From Trichosphaerium sp. ATCC 40318 (Eukaryota > Discosea > Flabellinia > Trichosidae): 64,000 bases of DNA. The position numbers were made by a program, and so were the translations under genes. The notes under the pieces were generated by a model that was not told the DNA's origin, did not search any database, and saw only the letters and a list, made by a program, of their open reading frames with translations. The stretch's first letter is position 1; every line of letters starts with the position of its first letter. Shown here piece by piece: positions 1 to 12,200 of this stretch. The stretch spans positions 124,001 to 188,000 of the forward strand of contig JALMLS010000268.1 in the NCBI GenBank assembly GCA_038496445.1, written 5' to 3'.

Positions 1-552
1 CATACAATAAGTATTTGCAGTTGTTCTGGTATTACTGTTGATGGAGTAAAGGAACTTAAAGATGTTCATGAAATTTTCTTAACTAATCCAAAAGACTCGT
101 GGCTTAAACACCTTGGTAATGTCCATACTATAAATATGTTAGATTGCACTGAGAACACTACTGAAGAAGGTATCAAGGCTCTTAAAAATGTTAAGAAAAT
201 TACTCTATGGCATCCAAAAGACTCATGGCTTAAGCACCTCTGTAATGTCCATACAGTTAAGATTTTACATGATTATAATCGTAGAAAGAAATATGTAACA
301 GATGAAGGAATCAAGTCATTAACAAATGTTAAACTCCTAGTGCTTAGATGTTGTAATATTACAGACTCAAGTTTGAAGCACTTGGTTAATCTTGAGTACC
401 TTGATCTTATCAGTTGTGATGTTATAACAAACGCATGTTTTAAGCACATGAAGTCACTCAAATCCATTTCAATACTTAGTTGCCCAAGATTAAATAAAAA
501 GTATATAAAATCATTGGGCATAACTATTTATAAAGAAGGTAAGTTCCATTGA
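1..552 (+). CDS. Leucine-rich-repeat protein, C-terminal part (5' end outside window)
   Basis: The frame is open from base 1 to a TGA stop at 550-552, so only the C-terminal ~183 residues are present. They form short LRRs with the signature GVHTI/NVHTI...TDEGIKSL. A near-duplicate pair, NPKDSWLKHLGNVHTI and HPKDSWLKHLCNVHTV, lies one repeat apart. The last repeats (ITDSSLKHLVNLEYLDL, CFKHMKSLKSISIL) closely match the end of the minus-strand gene at 55.1-56.0 kb, and the repeat type matches the gene at 28.0-29.5 kb. Those two paralogues start with an F-box, so an F-box upstream of this window is likely but not seen. The inferred role is substrate recognition for an SCF ubiquitin ligase. Confidence 0.75.
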   Translation, partial: HTISICSCSGITVDGVKELKDVHEIFLTNPKDSWLKHLGNVHTINMLDCTENTTEEGIKALKNVKKITLWHPKDSWLKHLCNVHTVKILHDYNRRKKYVTDEGIKSLTNVKLLVLRCCNITDSSLKHLVNLEYLDLISCDVITNACFKHMKSLKSISILSCPRLNKKYIKSLGITIYKEGKFH

Positions 553-772
553 AAACATTTGCTTTATTTGGCATTTTAATGAAAGTGGGAGTGTGTACTT
601 GTCTTGTATCTGGAAGAAGGATCTATAACCAACAAAAAATAAATAAAAACTTTAACAAGAAAAAAAAATTCACGTGCCAATCGTGTGCATGCTGAAACTT
701 GACTGCAAATCTGCTGGCTCGGCAGCTACCAAAACTCTAACAAAGTATTTAGATACACGCTAAGGATAAGCT

Positions 773-3506
773 TCAAAGTATTTCGATGATAACATGTGGA
801 GAGCGTGGTTGGTGTAAATCCGCGGATTTTCTATTTTTTACGAACCTGTAAAAGCGTGCTGCATTGTTGAGAACTTTTTGAGGTTCTTTCTCTTTCATAT
901 CAAAGAATTCTTTAATCATATATGCAGTATCTAGTGCTGATAGTACTGCTCTATTTGCGCCTGTACCTTTTGGCCAGAAAGGTTCAATCAAAGCGTCACC
1001 TGAAATACATTTTTAACAAAGAATTACAAATAACTGTGTTAGAGTAACGCACCGACTAGAGATACCGGTAGGCAAGGGTGGATAGCACAACCTTGTTTAG
1101 GATCTTTTACATCAAGCACGAGGAATGGTTGTTTAGCTTGCTTCTTTTTAGAGAAGTCAAACACAGCAACATCATTGAATCCGCCTGTGATAATAAATTA
1201 AAAATAGATTTGCAAAGAGATCACGAACCTTTGCTTGCAAGAGAAAATTTACACGTTTCAGGTAATCCAACGTGAGTAGCAACAACACGGACAAGTTCTT
1301 CTAGTTGAACACGATCAACATTAGCAGAGGATAGCAAGCCTTGATCATCAGCCAAGTTCTCTCTGCAAACGCCTTTTATTGTATAAATAAAAATAAAAAA
1401 TGGACTATTGGCGAACCTCTAGCCAGCAGTGTCGACTTCTTTGCTGTCATTACAAAGTAATGTGTCTCGCCTAAGTAATGCGTGAAAACTTTGGTTTATA
1501 ACCGGGTTTCATACCTCTGTAGTAAACAAGATTTTCAAGTTCAATCTCATACTTATCCTTTAATTCCTTAAAGAACTTTTGATCATAAATGGCAAGAATA
1601 CCTAAGCGCCATAAGGTTGTAGTCTTTGTTGTTTTTCTTTAATAAAAGTCTTACCAAACTCTCTAATATCTTGCTCTGGTTTTGTTTTTGTATTAACAAA
1701 GTTACACGTAATACCAATAGCTCTGCTGCCTTGGAAGATTTTTCTTTCGAAAATAATTATTATTGTGTTCTGTGTTTATGACGCATCTTACCTTTCAAAT
1801 TCAGCGAATTGGGCAACTCTAGAACCTTCTCCATCACCTCCTACTAGCACATTGTACTTAAGAAGTTCAGGAGCAAGGTTTTCAAGCTCAGAGTCAACCT
1901 TTGCTGTCCACATGTAACAGTTCGATTTCTGTTAGAAGAATATTAGCATATATCCAACGAACGATATTTCCACGTGTACCTCTTCATAGGCTGGTTCTCC
2001 TATGCCAACAAGAGAAGTCATATGTAGAATCTTGACCCCAAGAATGAGAGCAATCTTCGTTAGTAAGAGTTGAAGTTGTCTGATCGCGATGTGGTTGATT
2101 CCTCCAGTGCAAAATTTGCCGTAAAAATATTTAGCACCTAATATATTGTAAATATCAGTCGAGTGGATATCGCTTCTCAAAACCATCTGACTTACCAATA
2201 TTTTTGAAATCGCGTATTGAAGAAGGCCATAAGTGAAGTAGATTGTTTCTAGAAAATTTTCTTCTCTTTTCTAACACAACAACATGTGCTCCAAGCATAG
2301 CACTCTCAATAGCTGTACGTAAACCCGCAGGTCCAGCACCTGCTACAAGAACACGACATTTATCCATGTTATTGCACTTGTACTCTGGCTAGAAGAAAAG
2401 TCAGACCACGAGTCAAAAAAAAGCCAAACAAATCAGAAATTAATCAAAAAAAAACTAACGAACCTGCTTCATTCTCTTTGTCAACAAAGTCCATAAAACC
2501 TTCGCTCTTACGTTATCTGATGTTTCGTCTTTAAGAAGCTCGAATAGATTACAATCTTTTTCCGCATTACAGCTTTCTTTCAAAGCGCCGAACGTTCTCA
2601 GACTCTCTTCGAAAGTAGAAGCATCAACAAAAGCTGTAAACAATCGACCTGTTTCGTTATCTGTAGATGCTTTGAAATCTGATTGCTAATCACGTGATTA
2701 ATATTTTTGAGCACGTGTAAAGTTACAAAGTAATAATAATGACAAAGTACTTACACGAATATCCTTGCTGAGAATCTCATGGTAACTCTTCAAAAAATCA
2801 AGCTGGCTGATACCTTTTTGTTGACCTTCTTGCTCGGCTACTTGTTTGAAAGCTTTTTCAGTGTGGCGCCTCAATATGAGCTTGGATAGACTTGATCCTA
2901 CGAGCGACTCTTTGAGCTGATAGAATTCGTCCTTATCAAGGACTCCACTGTTATCAATATCAAACCTAAAGAAGAGACTGTGAGTAACAAACGTCTTTTC
3001 GTTTGGAAAAAAAAACAACACGTACTTTTCAAACTCGTGTAGTGCCTCTTCAATTTTTTCAACAGTCCAATCTATTTATCACTATTAGAGGTACGTAAAT
3101 ACTCGCTTGTAGTACCTGGAAACTCTGGGGCTAATAATAACGCTAGATGGCGCGTCTCATTATCGTAAATATCTTTATACGCATGTAGAAACCCTTCCAA
3201 AGAAAGTCTTATAGAAATAAGCATTTTGAATGTGTACTTTAAAGTTCAACACTTACGATCCTGTTTTTACATCAAGCCCTGCTTTCTTATAGTGGTAATC
3301 GGTTAGCTTCTCCAAGAGACAATCAGATACACCAGGAACAAGCCTTCTAAGTAATCTTTTAAACTCATTACACTCAAGTGTATCAGATTTATCAGCATCA
3401 GCTTCTTTAAAAATAGTTATTGCCGAATCAACTTCATCTTCGCTAAGATCTAAATAAAACAAAAATAAAATTAGTCACGTGATCTGGTGAAAGGCAAAAA
3501 AAGCAT
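773..3506 (-). CDS. EF-hand protein with MICAL-type FAD monooxygenase domain
   Basis: A multi-exon minus-strand gene. The N-terminal part (about 3.46-2.70 kb) has two canonical 12-residue EF-hand loops, [12 protein letters not shown] and [12 protein letters not shown], plus EF-like helices. From about 2.37 kb a flavin monooxygenase follows: the FAD dinucleotide-binding motif GAGPAGLR at its start, then [11 protein letters not shown] and [20 protein letters not shown], both diagnostic of MICAL, a DG-type motif GGDGEGSRV, and the GD motif [15 protein letters not shown] near the end. MICALs oxidise methionines of F-actin and disassemble filaments, so an actin role is inferred. The frame stops right after the flavoenzyme; I see no CH or LIM domain. 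The start is uncertain: an ATG at 3506 joins in frame to the EF exon only through a ~29-nt intron. Same strand as the ADF-H gene upstream. Confidence 0.8.
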
Positions 3507-3614
3507 TTTCAAGAATCATCAAGTCGGGCAATGAAGAAGCTAAGCTTCAATAATGAGCGCTCGCAGAGTTACTTCTAGATGGATAATATAGATATACAAA
3601 GGGCAGTGCATTGG

Positions 3615-4662
3615 TTAGTGTTTTTTTTTGTTAAACGTGCTTGAACCTTTGAACTGCTCGTAATACTTTTGTCTCTCAGCCTTTAATGCAGCTTCAGCTG
3701 CTTCTCTTTTTTCTTTCGCTTCTTGCTCAAGTCTTAATTTCTCCTCTTCCTCTTTCTTCTTTTTATTCTGAACAAATAAAAAATTATTTTTGTTGATTGC
3801 TCATTATCTAGTTTTAAAACGAACCTGCTTCTGTAACCTCATATTCTCCCTTTGCTTTAACATTCGTTCTTTATCCTTATCAACTGCTGAGCTTGCAGAG
3901 GAAGTCTAAACAGAAAACGAGTTAATTAAGACTTAACTTCAAAAAAACTCTCCTAACTAATGCATACCTTTTGTGGAGCCGCTGTTGTTGCTTTAGGCGC
4001 AGTCGTTGGTGTCTTACGAGAAGCATTAGATTTATCACCACTTCCATAATCAGCGCCTAGTTTAAAAGTCATCAAAATCGCGTTTTCTACGCCGCAGGGC
4101 CACGTATAAGACATTACCGGTTGATTTTTTAAGTTTTTTTATTATTTCCTCTTCCTCAACATCTTCGATGCAAGTTGCGTTTATTCTTACATGATAACCT
4201 CTAAACAAGCGTTCTACTTGCGTAGAATGGCCTGGATACACGCCCTAAAGGCAAAACTTAGAAAATCGTATTAATCGACTTATTCTGCTGTACTCTTGAT
4301 GATCCTTGTACGCTTTCACCACACCAAGCAATGTATGCTAATTTGTTCTGTCCGTTAATTTCTTGTTGTACCAAAGCGAACTGAATCTTGCTGTCGTCTA
4401 AGCATTCGCATAGTTCTTCAATGCCATCCTCTCCTGACTCCTTTACTTCCAATTTTGATTTCGAACCTTTGGCATAACCGACAATAACACTACAAAACAT
4501 TCGTAAATGCCTCTTATACCTTATTGACGTACAAATTAATACCAGCAGAGGAAGAGACCTCTTTTACCTAAAAACCGCGTTAAAAACGCGCATATCATGT
4601 ATAAAGCAATAGTTACGTACTAGTTTGGCGATTTCTGGATCTGAGAAGTCTACAGTGCTCAT
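3615..4662 (-). CDS. ADF-homology (drebrin-like/Abp1-like) actin-binding protein
   Basis: Begins at ATG 4662 (MSTVDFSDPEIAKL). The second intron opens with GTACGT and joins ...GIN to FVIVGYAKGSK, giving an uninterrupted ADF-H fold: FALVQQEINGQNKLAYIAWCGE, GVYPGHSTQVERLFRG, then VRINATCIEDVEEEEIIKKL. This order matches the ADF-H domain of drebrin-like/Abp1 and coactosin proteins, which bind F-actin. A low-complexity linker rich in T/A/P/K and a charged coiled coil of Glu/Lys/Arg/Gln residues follow, ending FNKKKH before TAA at 3617-3615. Unlike Abp1 there is no SH3 domain. It lies about 110 bp upstream of the MICAL-type gene on the same strand, so two actin regulators are adjacent. Coactosin is the main alternative. 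Confidence 0.8.
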
Positions 4663-5424
4663 AACAGGAACTACTTACAAAAAAAGTGGATTGACTTGGT
4701 AGTGACCAGTTGCCCCGAGGCCTTCGTATTCAAAGATGCGGAGGTTTTTTAGTTCCTAACAGCTACTGTTTCTTTGAAGCCTTCATGAGACATAACAGAC
4801 ATGTGATTGACACTTTGAAAAATATGTAAAATTCAAAGTTAAGTACTACGGATGATCAACTGAAGATATAGAATTATGTTGTGCAGTTGAGCAGAGCAAT
4901 GACCAAAATCAGCGCATGCTACTACGGTAACCATCCCTCTTTACTTTATTCTGCAAAAAACAAGAACATCTCTTTTTTAAAGTCAAGTTTCACGAGATGA
5001 ATAAACAACAATTTGTTGGCACTTTTGCTCATAATTGATGGAGTTTAGTTTCATTTGGGATGTTGTTAGGAATGCAAACGACCCAAAATCGGGAACATTA
5101 CTCAAAATCCATCTAGAATCAAAAACTCCTAACACCGGCCATCTGAAAGACCATTTCACAATGATGTCATAATCTTACACTAATTGCCAAGAGGTACTGC
5201 GTAAACTCTGATTGGACTTAGAGCCAAAAACAGCATTTATTACAAGGTCCTAAAGAAAACCCTCACACAATACTGAATCAGTATAAAACCCATGTAAAGT
5301 TTGAATACCATTTTTGTCCACATGAACTAGCAAAAAGCTTTGATGCGCTAGTTGGTTGATCGTATTATTAAAATAAAAAAACCTAATAAAGTTGATAAAA
5401 ACATAATTCTCATAGCCCAAAACG
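4663..5424. other. Intergenic spacer between divergent genes
   Basis: About 760 bp between the start codons of the minus-strand ADF-H gene and the plus-strand membrane-protein gene. No ORF with coding character, repeat array or RNA gene was recognised. It presumably contains both promoters. Confidence 0.5.
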
Positions 5425-7266
5425 ATGCACAGCCTCTTTACTCTGTGTGGAAGTGTTTATTTACTTCTAATCATCATCACAGTTATTAGTACGTCGTATA
5501 AACTCAGCACACAAGAGAACAATTCTTCTAGCTTCTAAAGACGTTTATTTTCATTCTACGTCTTGTTTATCTTATACGGGTTCTAGACGCAGAATATAAA
5601 CAGTATACTGACTTTCAAGTTTACGATACGTATTGTAGGTACTCATATAAAACATTAACAAAACCTAGTACGATACTCGTATATCCACGTGTCGCAGGAT
5701 CAACAGCTTTTTTATGACTTAGTTTTTCTAGTTCTGCAGGTGATGACGACGACAACGACAGAGACACTAACTACGCGCGTGAAAATAAGCTTGAAATAAA
5801 CAATAGCCCTGAAAAATTCGGCCTGATAAAATTTGATGTGTTTGAGCCGTTAGGTACGCCCAGATTTGTTTTTTTAACGTGATTTTTTTTCTTCGTAGTA
5901 CAACTTTTGGCCAACCGTTCCAAACTAGGCCCTGTTCCATTAAATGCTAGCATTCTCAGCGCTACGCTTTCATTTGTTGCTGGATCAGACCATATTGAGG
6001 ACGCTTATATCTACGAGGTTTTAAAAGAATGGAATGACACGACTGTTACTTATAATAATTTCCGCACGTGATTTAGTATATGTTTATTTATGTAACAATT
6101 GACAGCAGAGGCTCCACCAGCGTCCAATATTGTAACAACATCTATCAATAGCGAGCCACTTGCAGCTAGAGACAATGATTGGTTGCACTGCGACGTATTA
6201 TGTGCGCTCATTGCCGTGGAGTAATTCTAGTTTTAACTGAATTGTTTAGCTTCTATTAGAAAATGGTCAAGCAGTATACTTACGAACAATGGATGGATGA
6301 TTCGTACATCCAGTTGCGTATATAAACATCCAATTATATAAATAACTATGAGCTAGGTAGTAGAAAATCGACAATATCTAGTTCTGAGGTTTCTAATAAC
6401 CAAAAACCATTTCTAAACGTAACATGGTTTGAACCTAATGTACTCTCTTATTATAAGTTAAACCCACAATAACAACCCTGGTAGTGTACTTTTGGAAATA
6501 TCTTGTGTAGATGCAGTGACGATGTATTCGAGTCAACCTATGATTGCATAGGAGAGCTTAATGGTCTCGCAAGGCTTCCACTCAGAAAAACAATTTGGCA
6601 AAGTACAAAAAAAAAAGTACAAACTCAATGTAACTTTTTTTCCGTAGATCAATTGGTAACTGCCGTCAACTCTACACTTGTGTTCGGTGACCGCAACACT
6701 GCTCTTTATTTGCTCGAGTGTCATGATATTAAAGGTATCACGTGATCGTCTCACAAGAAAACTGCTAACGGAGCGAAAAAAAAAGGAAATATTTCAGTTG
6801 ACTATAATATTCATTCTACAGCCGAAGTAACTATAGCTGAATGGGAAGCAGGATGTTCAATCGATTCCAAGATAGTTTCTTTCGCAAAAGAAGATCCATG
6901 TACTTCAGCTGAAGCTCAAGAAAAAGGTTAAAAGTCAACTTTTAGAAAGAAGCTAATATGATATTAGGTAATACTCTCGTTGCTGTTTTCAGCAACAAGT
7001 GCCATACAGTTAAGACCTATATTTGGTGGATAGTATCTATTATTATAGTCTTCGTTATAGTAATTGGTAAAGGTTTTTTCTAATAACTGTGCTGCGACTT
7101 ACTCTTGTTTTAAGCTGTAATCTTGGTTGTAACATTTTATCCTCCTGCGAAATCTCTTGTGATGCCATTCAGACTTAGTTCTGAAAAAGTTACACGAAAT
7201 CGTGCAATGACTTCTGGTATTATTATGACAGCTTCATCGAAGGCTGATACTGAAGCTGAGTCTTGA
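5425..7266 (+). CDS. Type I membrane protein with DNRLRE-like ectodomain
   Basis: ATG 5425 opens a strong signal peptide (MHSLFTLCGSVYLLLIIITV), then a GTACGT intron. The ectodomain contains FGLIKFDVFEPL, LNASILSATLSFVAG and EVLKEWNDTTVTYNN. This is the pattern of DNRLRE/CBM96-type beta domains, in which a LIKFD...A.L.S.ATL core is followed by W.E.TVTYNN. A second half (QAVYLRTMDG, KPFLNVTWFEPN) resembles the end of such a domain, with more cysteine-containing exons after it. Near the C-terminus TYIWWIVSIIIVFVIVI is a transmembrane helix, followed by a ~45-residue cytoplasmic tail ending KADTEAES and TGA at 7264-7266. Exon boundaries between about 5.5 and 5.75 kb are uncertain. The inferred role is cell-surface adhesion or carbohydrate binding. 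Confidence 0.6.
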
Positions 7267-7609
7267 TATACTTAAGCGCCTCTGTAACTATATTATAAAA
7301 GTAAACTTTGTTGTATCATAACTTATGACAAAACTGCTGCTGAAAAATGCAGATAACATCATTCAATAAACAAGTTGATTGCACAAATAAGTTATAGGCC
7401 GGTTCGTGGTAAAACGGTTTACAAGCAAGCGATACGCTAGAGTCAGGATAATGAACCTTTATATTGGAGACAATCAATCAAGTGAGATACTACTTAACCT
7501 CCAATGGGGACATTATAGTGCCTTGTTCCTTCTTGTGCAATCTTTTATGCAAACTGTACACAATAATGATTTAAGAAGTATGTTGCTATCACATGAGAAT
7601 TTTTTATTT
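7267..7609. other. Convergent intergenic spacer
   Basis: Roughly 340 bp between two convergent 3' ends. An 82-codon plus-strand frame runs through it into the TatD gene but has no recognisable motif. Nothing else was seen. Confidence 0.4.
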
Positions 7610-9037
7610 CTAAATACCGTAGCAAGAACGTGTATTTTCTCTACATGCTTTTAACACAGTTTCTATATCAATATTTTTTAATGTTGCAATTTGTTTGGCG
7701 ATTACAGGAATATAACCACTATGACAAATAGCACGTGAAGGTGACGGCGTCATATATGGTCCATCAGTCTCCAGGAGTATTTTATCAAGAGGCACATACT
7801 TTGCGCACTCACGAATATGTTCTAGCAAAAAAGTTGGCTCGCTGTAACAGAACCTGTTTGGTTGTTTGCTATAACTGACGTACTGTTGTTTGGAAAAGTA
7901 ATCGCTCCTGTGAAACCAATATACACATTAGAAAAGTCCTTTAAAAGTCTAGTAGCATCCTCAGCAGTGTCTGTGAAGCAATGAACATGACATTTGTGAT
8001 CACCTAATAGTGACAGTTAACGAATATGAACAAGAATTTGCGTCAGTTTGCATACTTGGCATACACGCTTTCATAACATCATATGTCTCTTGTACTGCTT
8101 TACGACTATGTACAACTACTGGAACACCTTTACGAGCAAATGAATTAGCACAAAGTTAACAAATGTGAAAAACTTCAACAAGAAAAAAAACCTCTTCGCA
8201 CACTTTACCTAGTTGTACTGCTGACTTAAAAAGAAGGAGTTAACAATGGTTCAAAGCACACAGTTACCATACCAACAGTTGTTGAGAGAAGGCATCTATT
8301 TGAGCATCTCGTGGTGACAAATTCTTAAAAAAGTCTAATCCTGTTTCGCCCCAAGCAACAGCCTTTTAATATTATCATTTAAAGCCAAGCAGAATTAGTT
8401 GAGAATAGTACCTTTGGGTGTAACATTCTTTCTGTTATTTTAGCAGCAATAGTATCATTGTAGTACTTAGCGTTGTGTGGATGTATTCCTGCGAAGAGAA
8501 TGAGCAATTTGGTTGTTTTTGTAGATTGTTATTGATACGCCTGTAAATGGCTTGATTATGCATGTGGCGTACCAAAAGCTGCGTAACAACGAGGATCAGT
8601 TAGAATTTCAGGGAACATTGAACAAGCTTCTGACATTATAGCTGCTGGGTCACAAAAGACGCTAATAGCGCCCTCAAAATTGTTTGGGTGTTTGAACCGT
8701 TGGAAATACGTTCTTTTTGTACGTTAATATGTAATTTGCGCATCCTACGCGTACTTGATGTCATTTATACGCTTTTTTTGCATTGTGTATTCGATATGAA
8801 CATGAGTGTCTACAAAACCTGTCTCGCATGTTGGAATGTCGATTGGTTTGCTGTCGGCTTATTAAAAACGTTACCTAAAGCAACAAAATGACACTCAACT
8901 ATTTCTTCCTCCACGCTTGCTTCTTCCTCTTCTACCACGCCCACCGCGACCACGACCTCTGTTGTTACGACTTTTTCCGCGGGTTTGGGTAGCGTTTCCG
9001 CTGTTGTTGGCCATGTTGGTAAAAAGTCAGAATAAGT
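7610..9037 (-). CDS. TatD-family metal-dependent DNase
   Basis: The exons give the full TatD order: FVDTHVHIEYT (metal-binding HxH), AAFGIHPHNAKYYND, AWGETGLDFFKNLSPRDAQ (metal-bridging Glu), VPVVVHSRKA, VHCFTDTAEDA, and the hallmark LETDGPYMTPSP near the end. Family members are TIM-barrel 3'-5' nucleases acting in DNA repair or apoptotic DNA breakdown. A 43-nt intron joins an acidic N-terminal extension (VVEEEEASVEEEIV) to DKPIDIPTCETGFVDTHVH. The true start is uncertain because this frame has no ATG in that exon. In the overlapping +1 frame, ATG 9014 starts a 39-codon Arg/Gly-rich ORF (RGRGRGGRGRRGRSKRGG), probably a shadow of the acidic codons. The gene diverges from the LRR-Roco gene. Confidence 0.85.
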
Positions 9038-9286
9038 CTATAAAAAAAAAGCTGCTGGGACTTATCCTGGTTCCTAAAGTGTATAACACGGTGTATTATA
9101 TCTTATAGAATTGAAAGAAACAAATATTGAGCATTTTACGTTACAAGGTGAGGCAAGAATACAGTTTATTTGCGGTGTAAACTTTTCAGTCATTATTGCA
9201 AGCATGTACCGCTGAATAAACGCTTTGTAGGCTAATTGAGAGTATAATTAAGAAATTTCCTATACTTTATCACGTGACAATACAGT

Positions 9287-12200
9287 ATGGACACGTTTTT
9301 ACTACCTTCTTTGATGGCTGAGCTAAACAAAGCCAAAAAACATTGGGAACTTCATGGTAATAACATTTTTTTGTTTTATTTTTTTTTTCATATCTATCGC
9401 TCGTTTAACACTTGGTTATCGGTATATAGGTAACGTTGTAGGTGAAGATCAATGTGAGTGTATAGCTCAACTTCTAGGAGAAACTGGTAGCATTAATTCG
9501 CTTGATCTATCCGGTACAAACTGCTTCGATTGGATTTTCTTTCGAACGGAAAAATGGCTTTCTATTTGTAGGTTTTTTTTAGCACCTCATATTTTCGAAA
9601 TAGATAACGCAATAGGCGATCATGGATGTCAAGAACTTTCACAATTGCTTCTAACACCCACGCTCACAAAATTAGATTTATCACGTGAGTGACTACAAAC
9701 GTTTTTTCGGTTTGATCTCATGTTAATATTTCGTCGTAGACAATTTTATTGGCAATGACGGGTGTCAAGCTCTTGCTGAAGCATTATCACAAAATCATTC
9801 TCTTACAGAACTCGTACTACACCGTATGTCATGCTAATAATTGCACCTTAATTCACAATGTGTAGATAATGTTATTGGAAACAAAGGATGCGAGGCTTTA
9901 GTTGAAATGCTTCAAACAAACTACACTGTAGCTCACATCGATCTGTCTAGTGAGTTAAACTAGTATGTACATACATGCTAGACACTAACAAGGTTCTTTT
10001 TTGAAGGTAATATTCTGAGCCTGGGACGTACTAACACAATGTTGACAACGCGGTTAGAAAAGAATTATACTCTGCTTGACTTTAACATTTCAGGCACAAT
10101 AATATTGCACGCTTGTCAAGTTTGTTAATTGAATTTGTAGATAATCATCACTTACCTTTATCTACTTTGGATGGTCTATTAGAAAGGAACAAACAAATAG
10201 CAGACTATATAACTACCCTCTATGCTTGTTTTTCGCCTGCAAGCGAGAAACAAGTACGACAAGTTGATATCAAAAACGTAAATCAACAAGTATTCCCTTC
10301 CAACAACATAAACTTCAAACTCGTGGTACTAGGTGCGATATTTTAAGACCTAACAGAATTCGCTATTAACTACTTTTAGGTCATGGAGGCGCAGGTAGGT
10401 AGTTCGCTTTAGGACTTACAGCTGATTTGATAAAGGAAAAACTACGATGATTAACAAATTGCGTAACATTCCAAAGTGTCATGTGACGTCTACTATTGGC
10501 ATTGATGTTACACCCCTAAAGTATTGTAATTTATAGTTTAGTTTTATCTTTAACATTTTTGGAGCGTAGGGTTAACCGGAGCGTACAGTTTAATGTTTAT
10601 GATTTCGGCGGTCAAATTGAATATTTGGATATACATGATTTATTCTTGTCTAATGCCTACACAACTTACATTGTTATGGTATGTATTTTATATATAATTT
10701 CATTGATTATAGTTATAGGTTGACATATCAATGGATGAAAATGATATTCACTTTCATGTTAATCAATGGTTGAAGCTTATTGAAGATAAACTTGGACAAA
10801 CAACCAGAAATTCCGTTGTTGTAGTAGGCTCAAAGTCAGATTTAGTATCTAAGAAGATACTCAAGTCTCGCTTATCTTTATTAAAATCAAGAACAGATCA
10901 TATCAGAGACTCAAGTGTTCTATTGTGTTCATCCGTAACAGGTAAGAAAAAAACAAGAATAGTTATAGACAACTTAAGTGTTCATTGTGTTAAGGCAAGG
11001 GTATATCATCTATTCGTAATATAATATCTTCAATGGGAAGAGATTTACTTAAACGTAATGATATGAAAGAAATACCTAATACACATTATTTGATATTGGA
11101 GATTCTGAAAGGACAAAAACCAATTTTTTTTCAGCTGTAAGAATTATCTTTTTTTTTCACCCCTAGTTTTTTTACCTTTTTATTTTCTTGTTAGAGACTA
11201 TGATTACCTTGATGAATGCGCTATAGAAACATCACATGAAATACAACGCGCACTAGAATTTTGGAACCAACACGGTCATATAATGTTCGAACAGGTGCGA
11301 TTCTCGTTAAGTTGGCAAAAAAAAAAGAGTTAATTTCCTTTAGAACTCTGGCGTCATTTGTACAAATCCTTCAAGTATGTCTAAGATATGTAGCGCATTT
11401 GTTGGGCATGATACACATATTGAACATCTTTTGGATAAAGCACAAGTGCAATGTGAAAAGTCTTCAATTGTTCAAAGAGACACAGCATTATCAAGACTAA
11501 AAGCACTTGATACAATGCAAGGTTGTAACGACCACACAGCAAACCAGATTTTAAGGTTTTTAACACGATTAAATATTTGTTGGCCCTTAACATCAAGAGA
11601 AATGGCACGTGACATATAATACTAAACTACGCTAGAATCTAATGTTTATTGCTTAGATTGAATATCAGACAGATGGGTAACAACAGTGAAAACAGAAAGT
11701 TAAGTCTTAACAATGGTTTAGGTTTATATTCCCAGGTTTGAGGCCCATTGCTGATATCATATATCTACCTCCTTTGAATGAAAAAGACTACAGAGAAAAG
11801 ATTATCGTGGAGAAAGATGGCCAGATTTTTGCATACAAATATCATAGAGACATAGAACAAACAAAGTATGTCATAAAAAAGTCTTGTTCATAGATTTTTC
11901 TTATAAAATACTCTCTAGACCGTATTCTATATTATCTGACATCTCAGTGATGCGATGGAAGTTCGTGCCTCCGAGGACATTCAAAAAAAGTGATTTTAAC
12001 CGATTCCAAGCAACTCATCGAGGTTTGTCTGAAGTTGAAAGTGAAAGATAAACTAACTTCTACTAGACGCTCTTGATATGCGATATGCTCTCTTCTGTAA
12101 CCAAATGATACTGAGAGACTTCTATGGAAATACAGTACTTCTTCATCTTCATACTGAAGGGTTCATAGAAGTTGTTGCTCGTGGCGTATGCCCAAAAATT

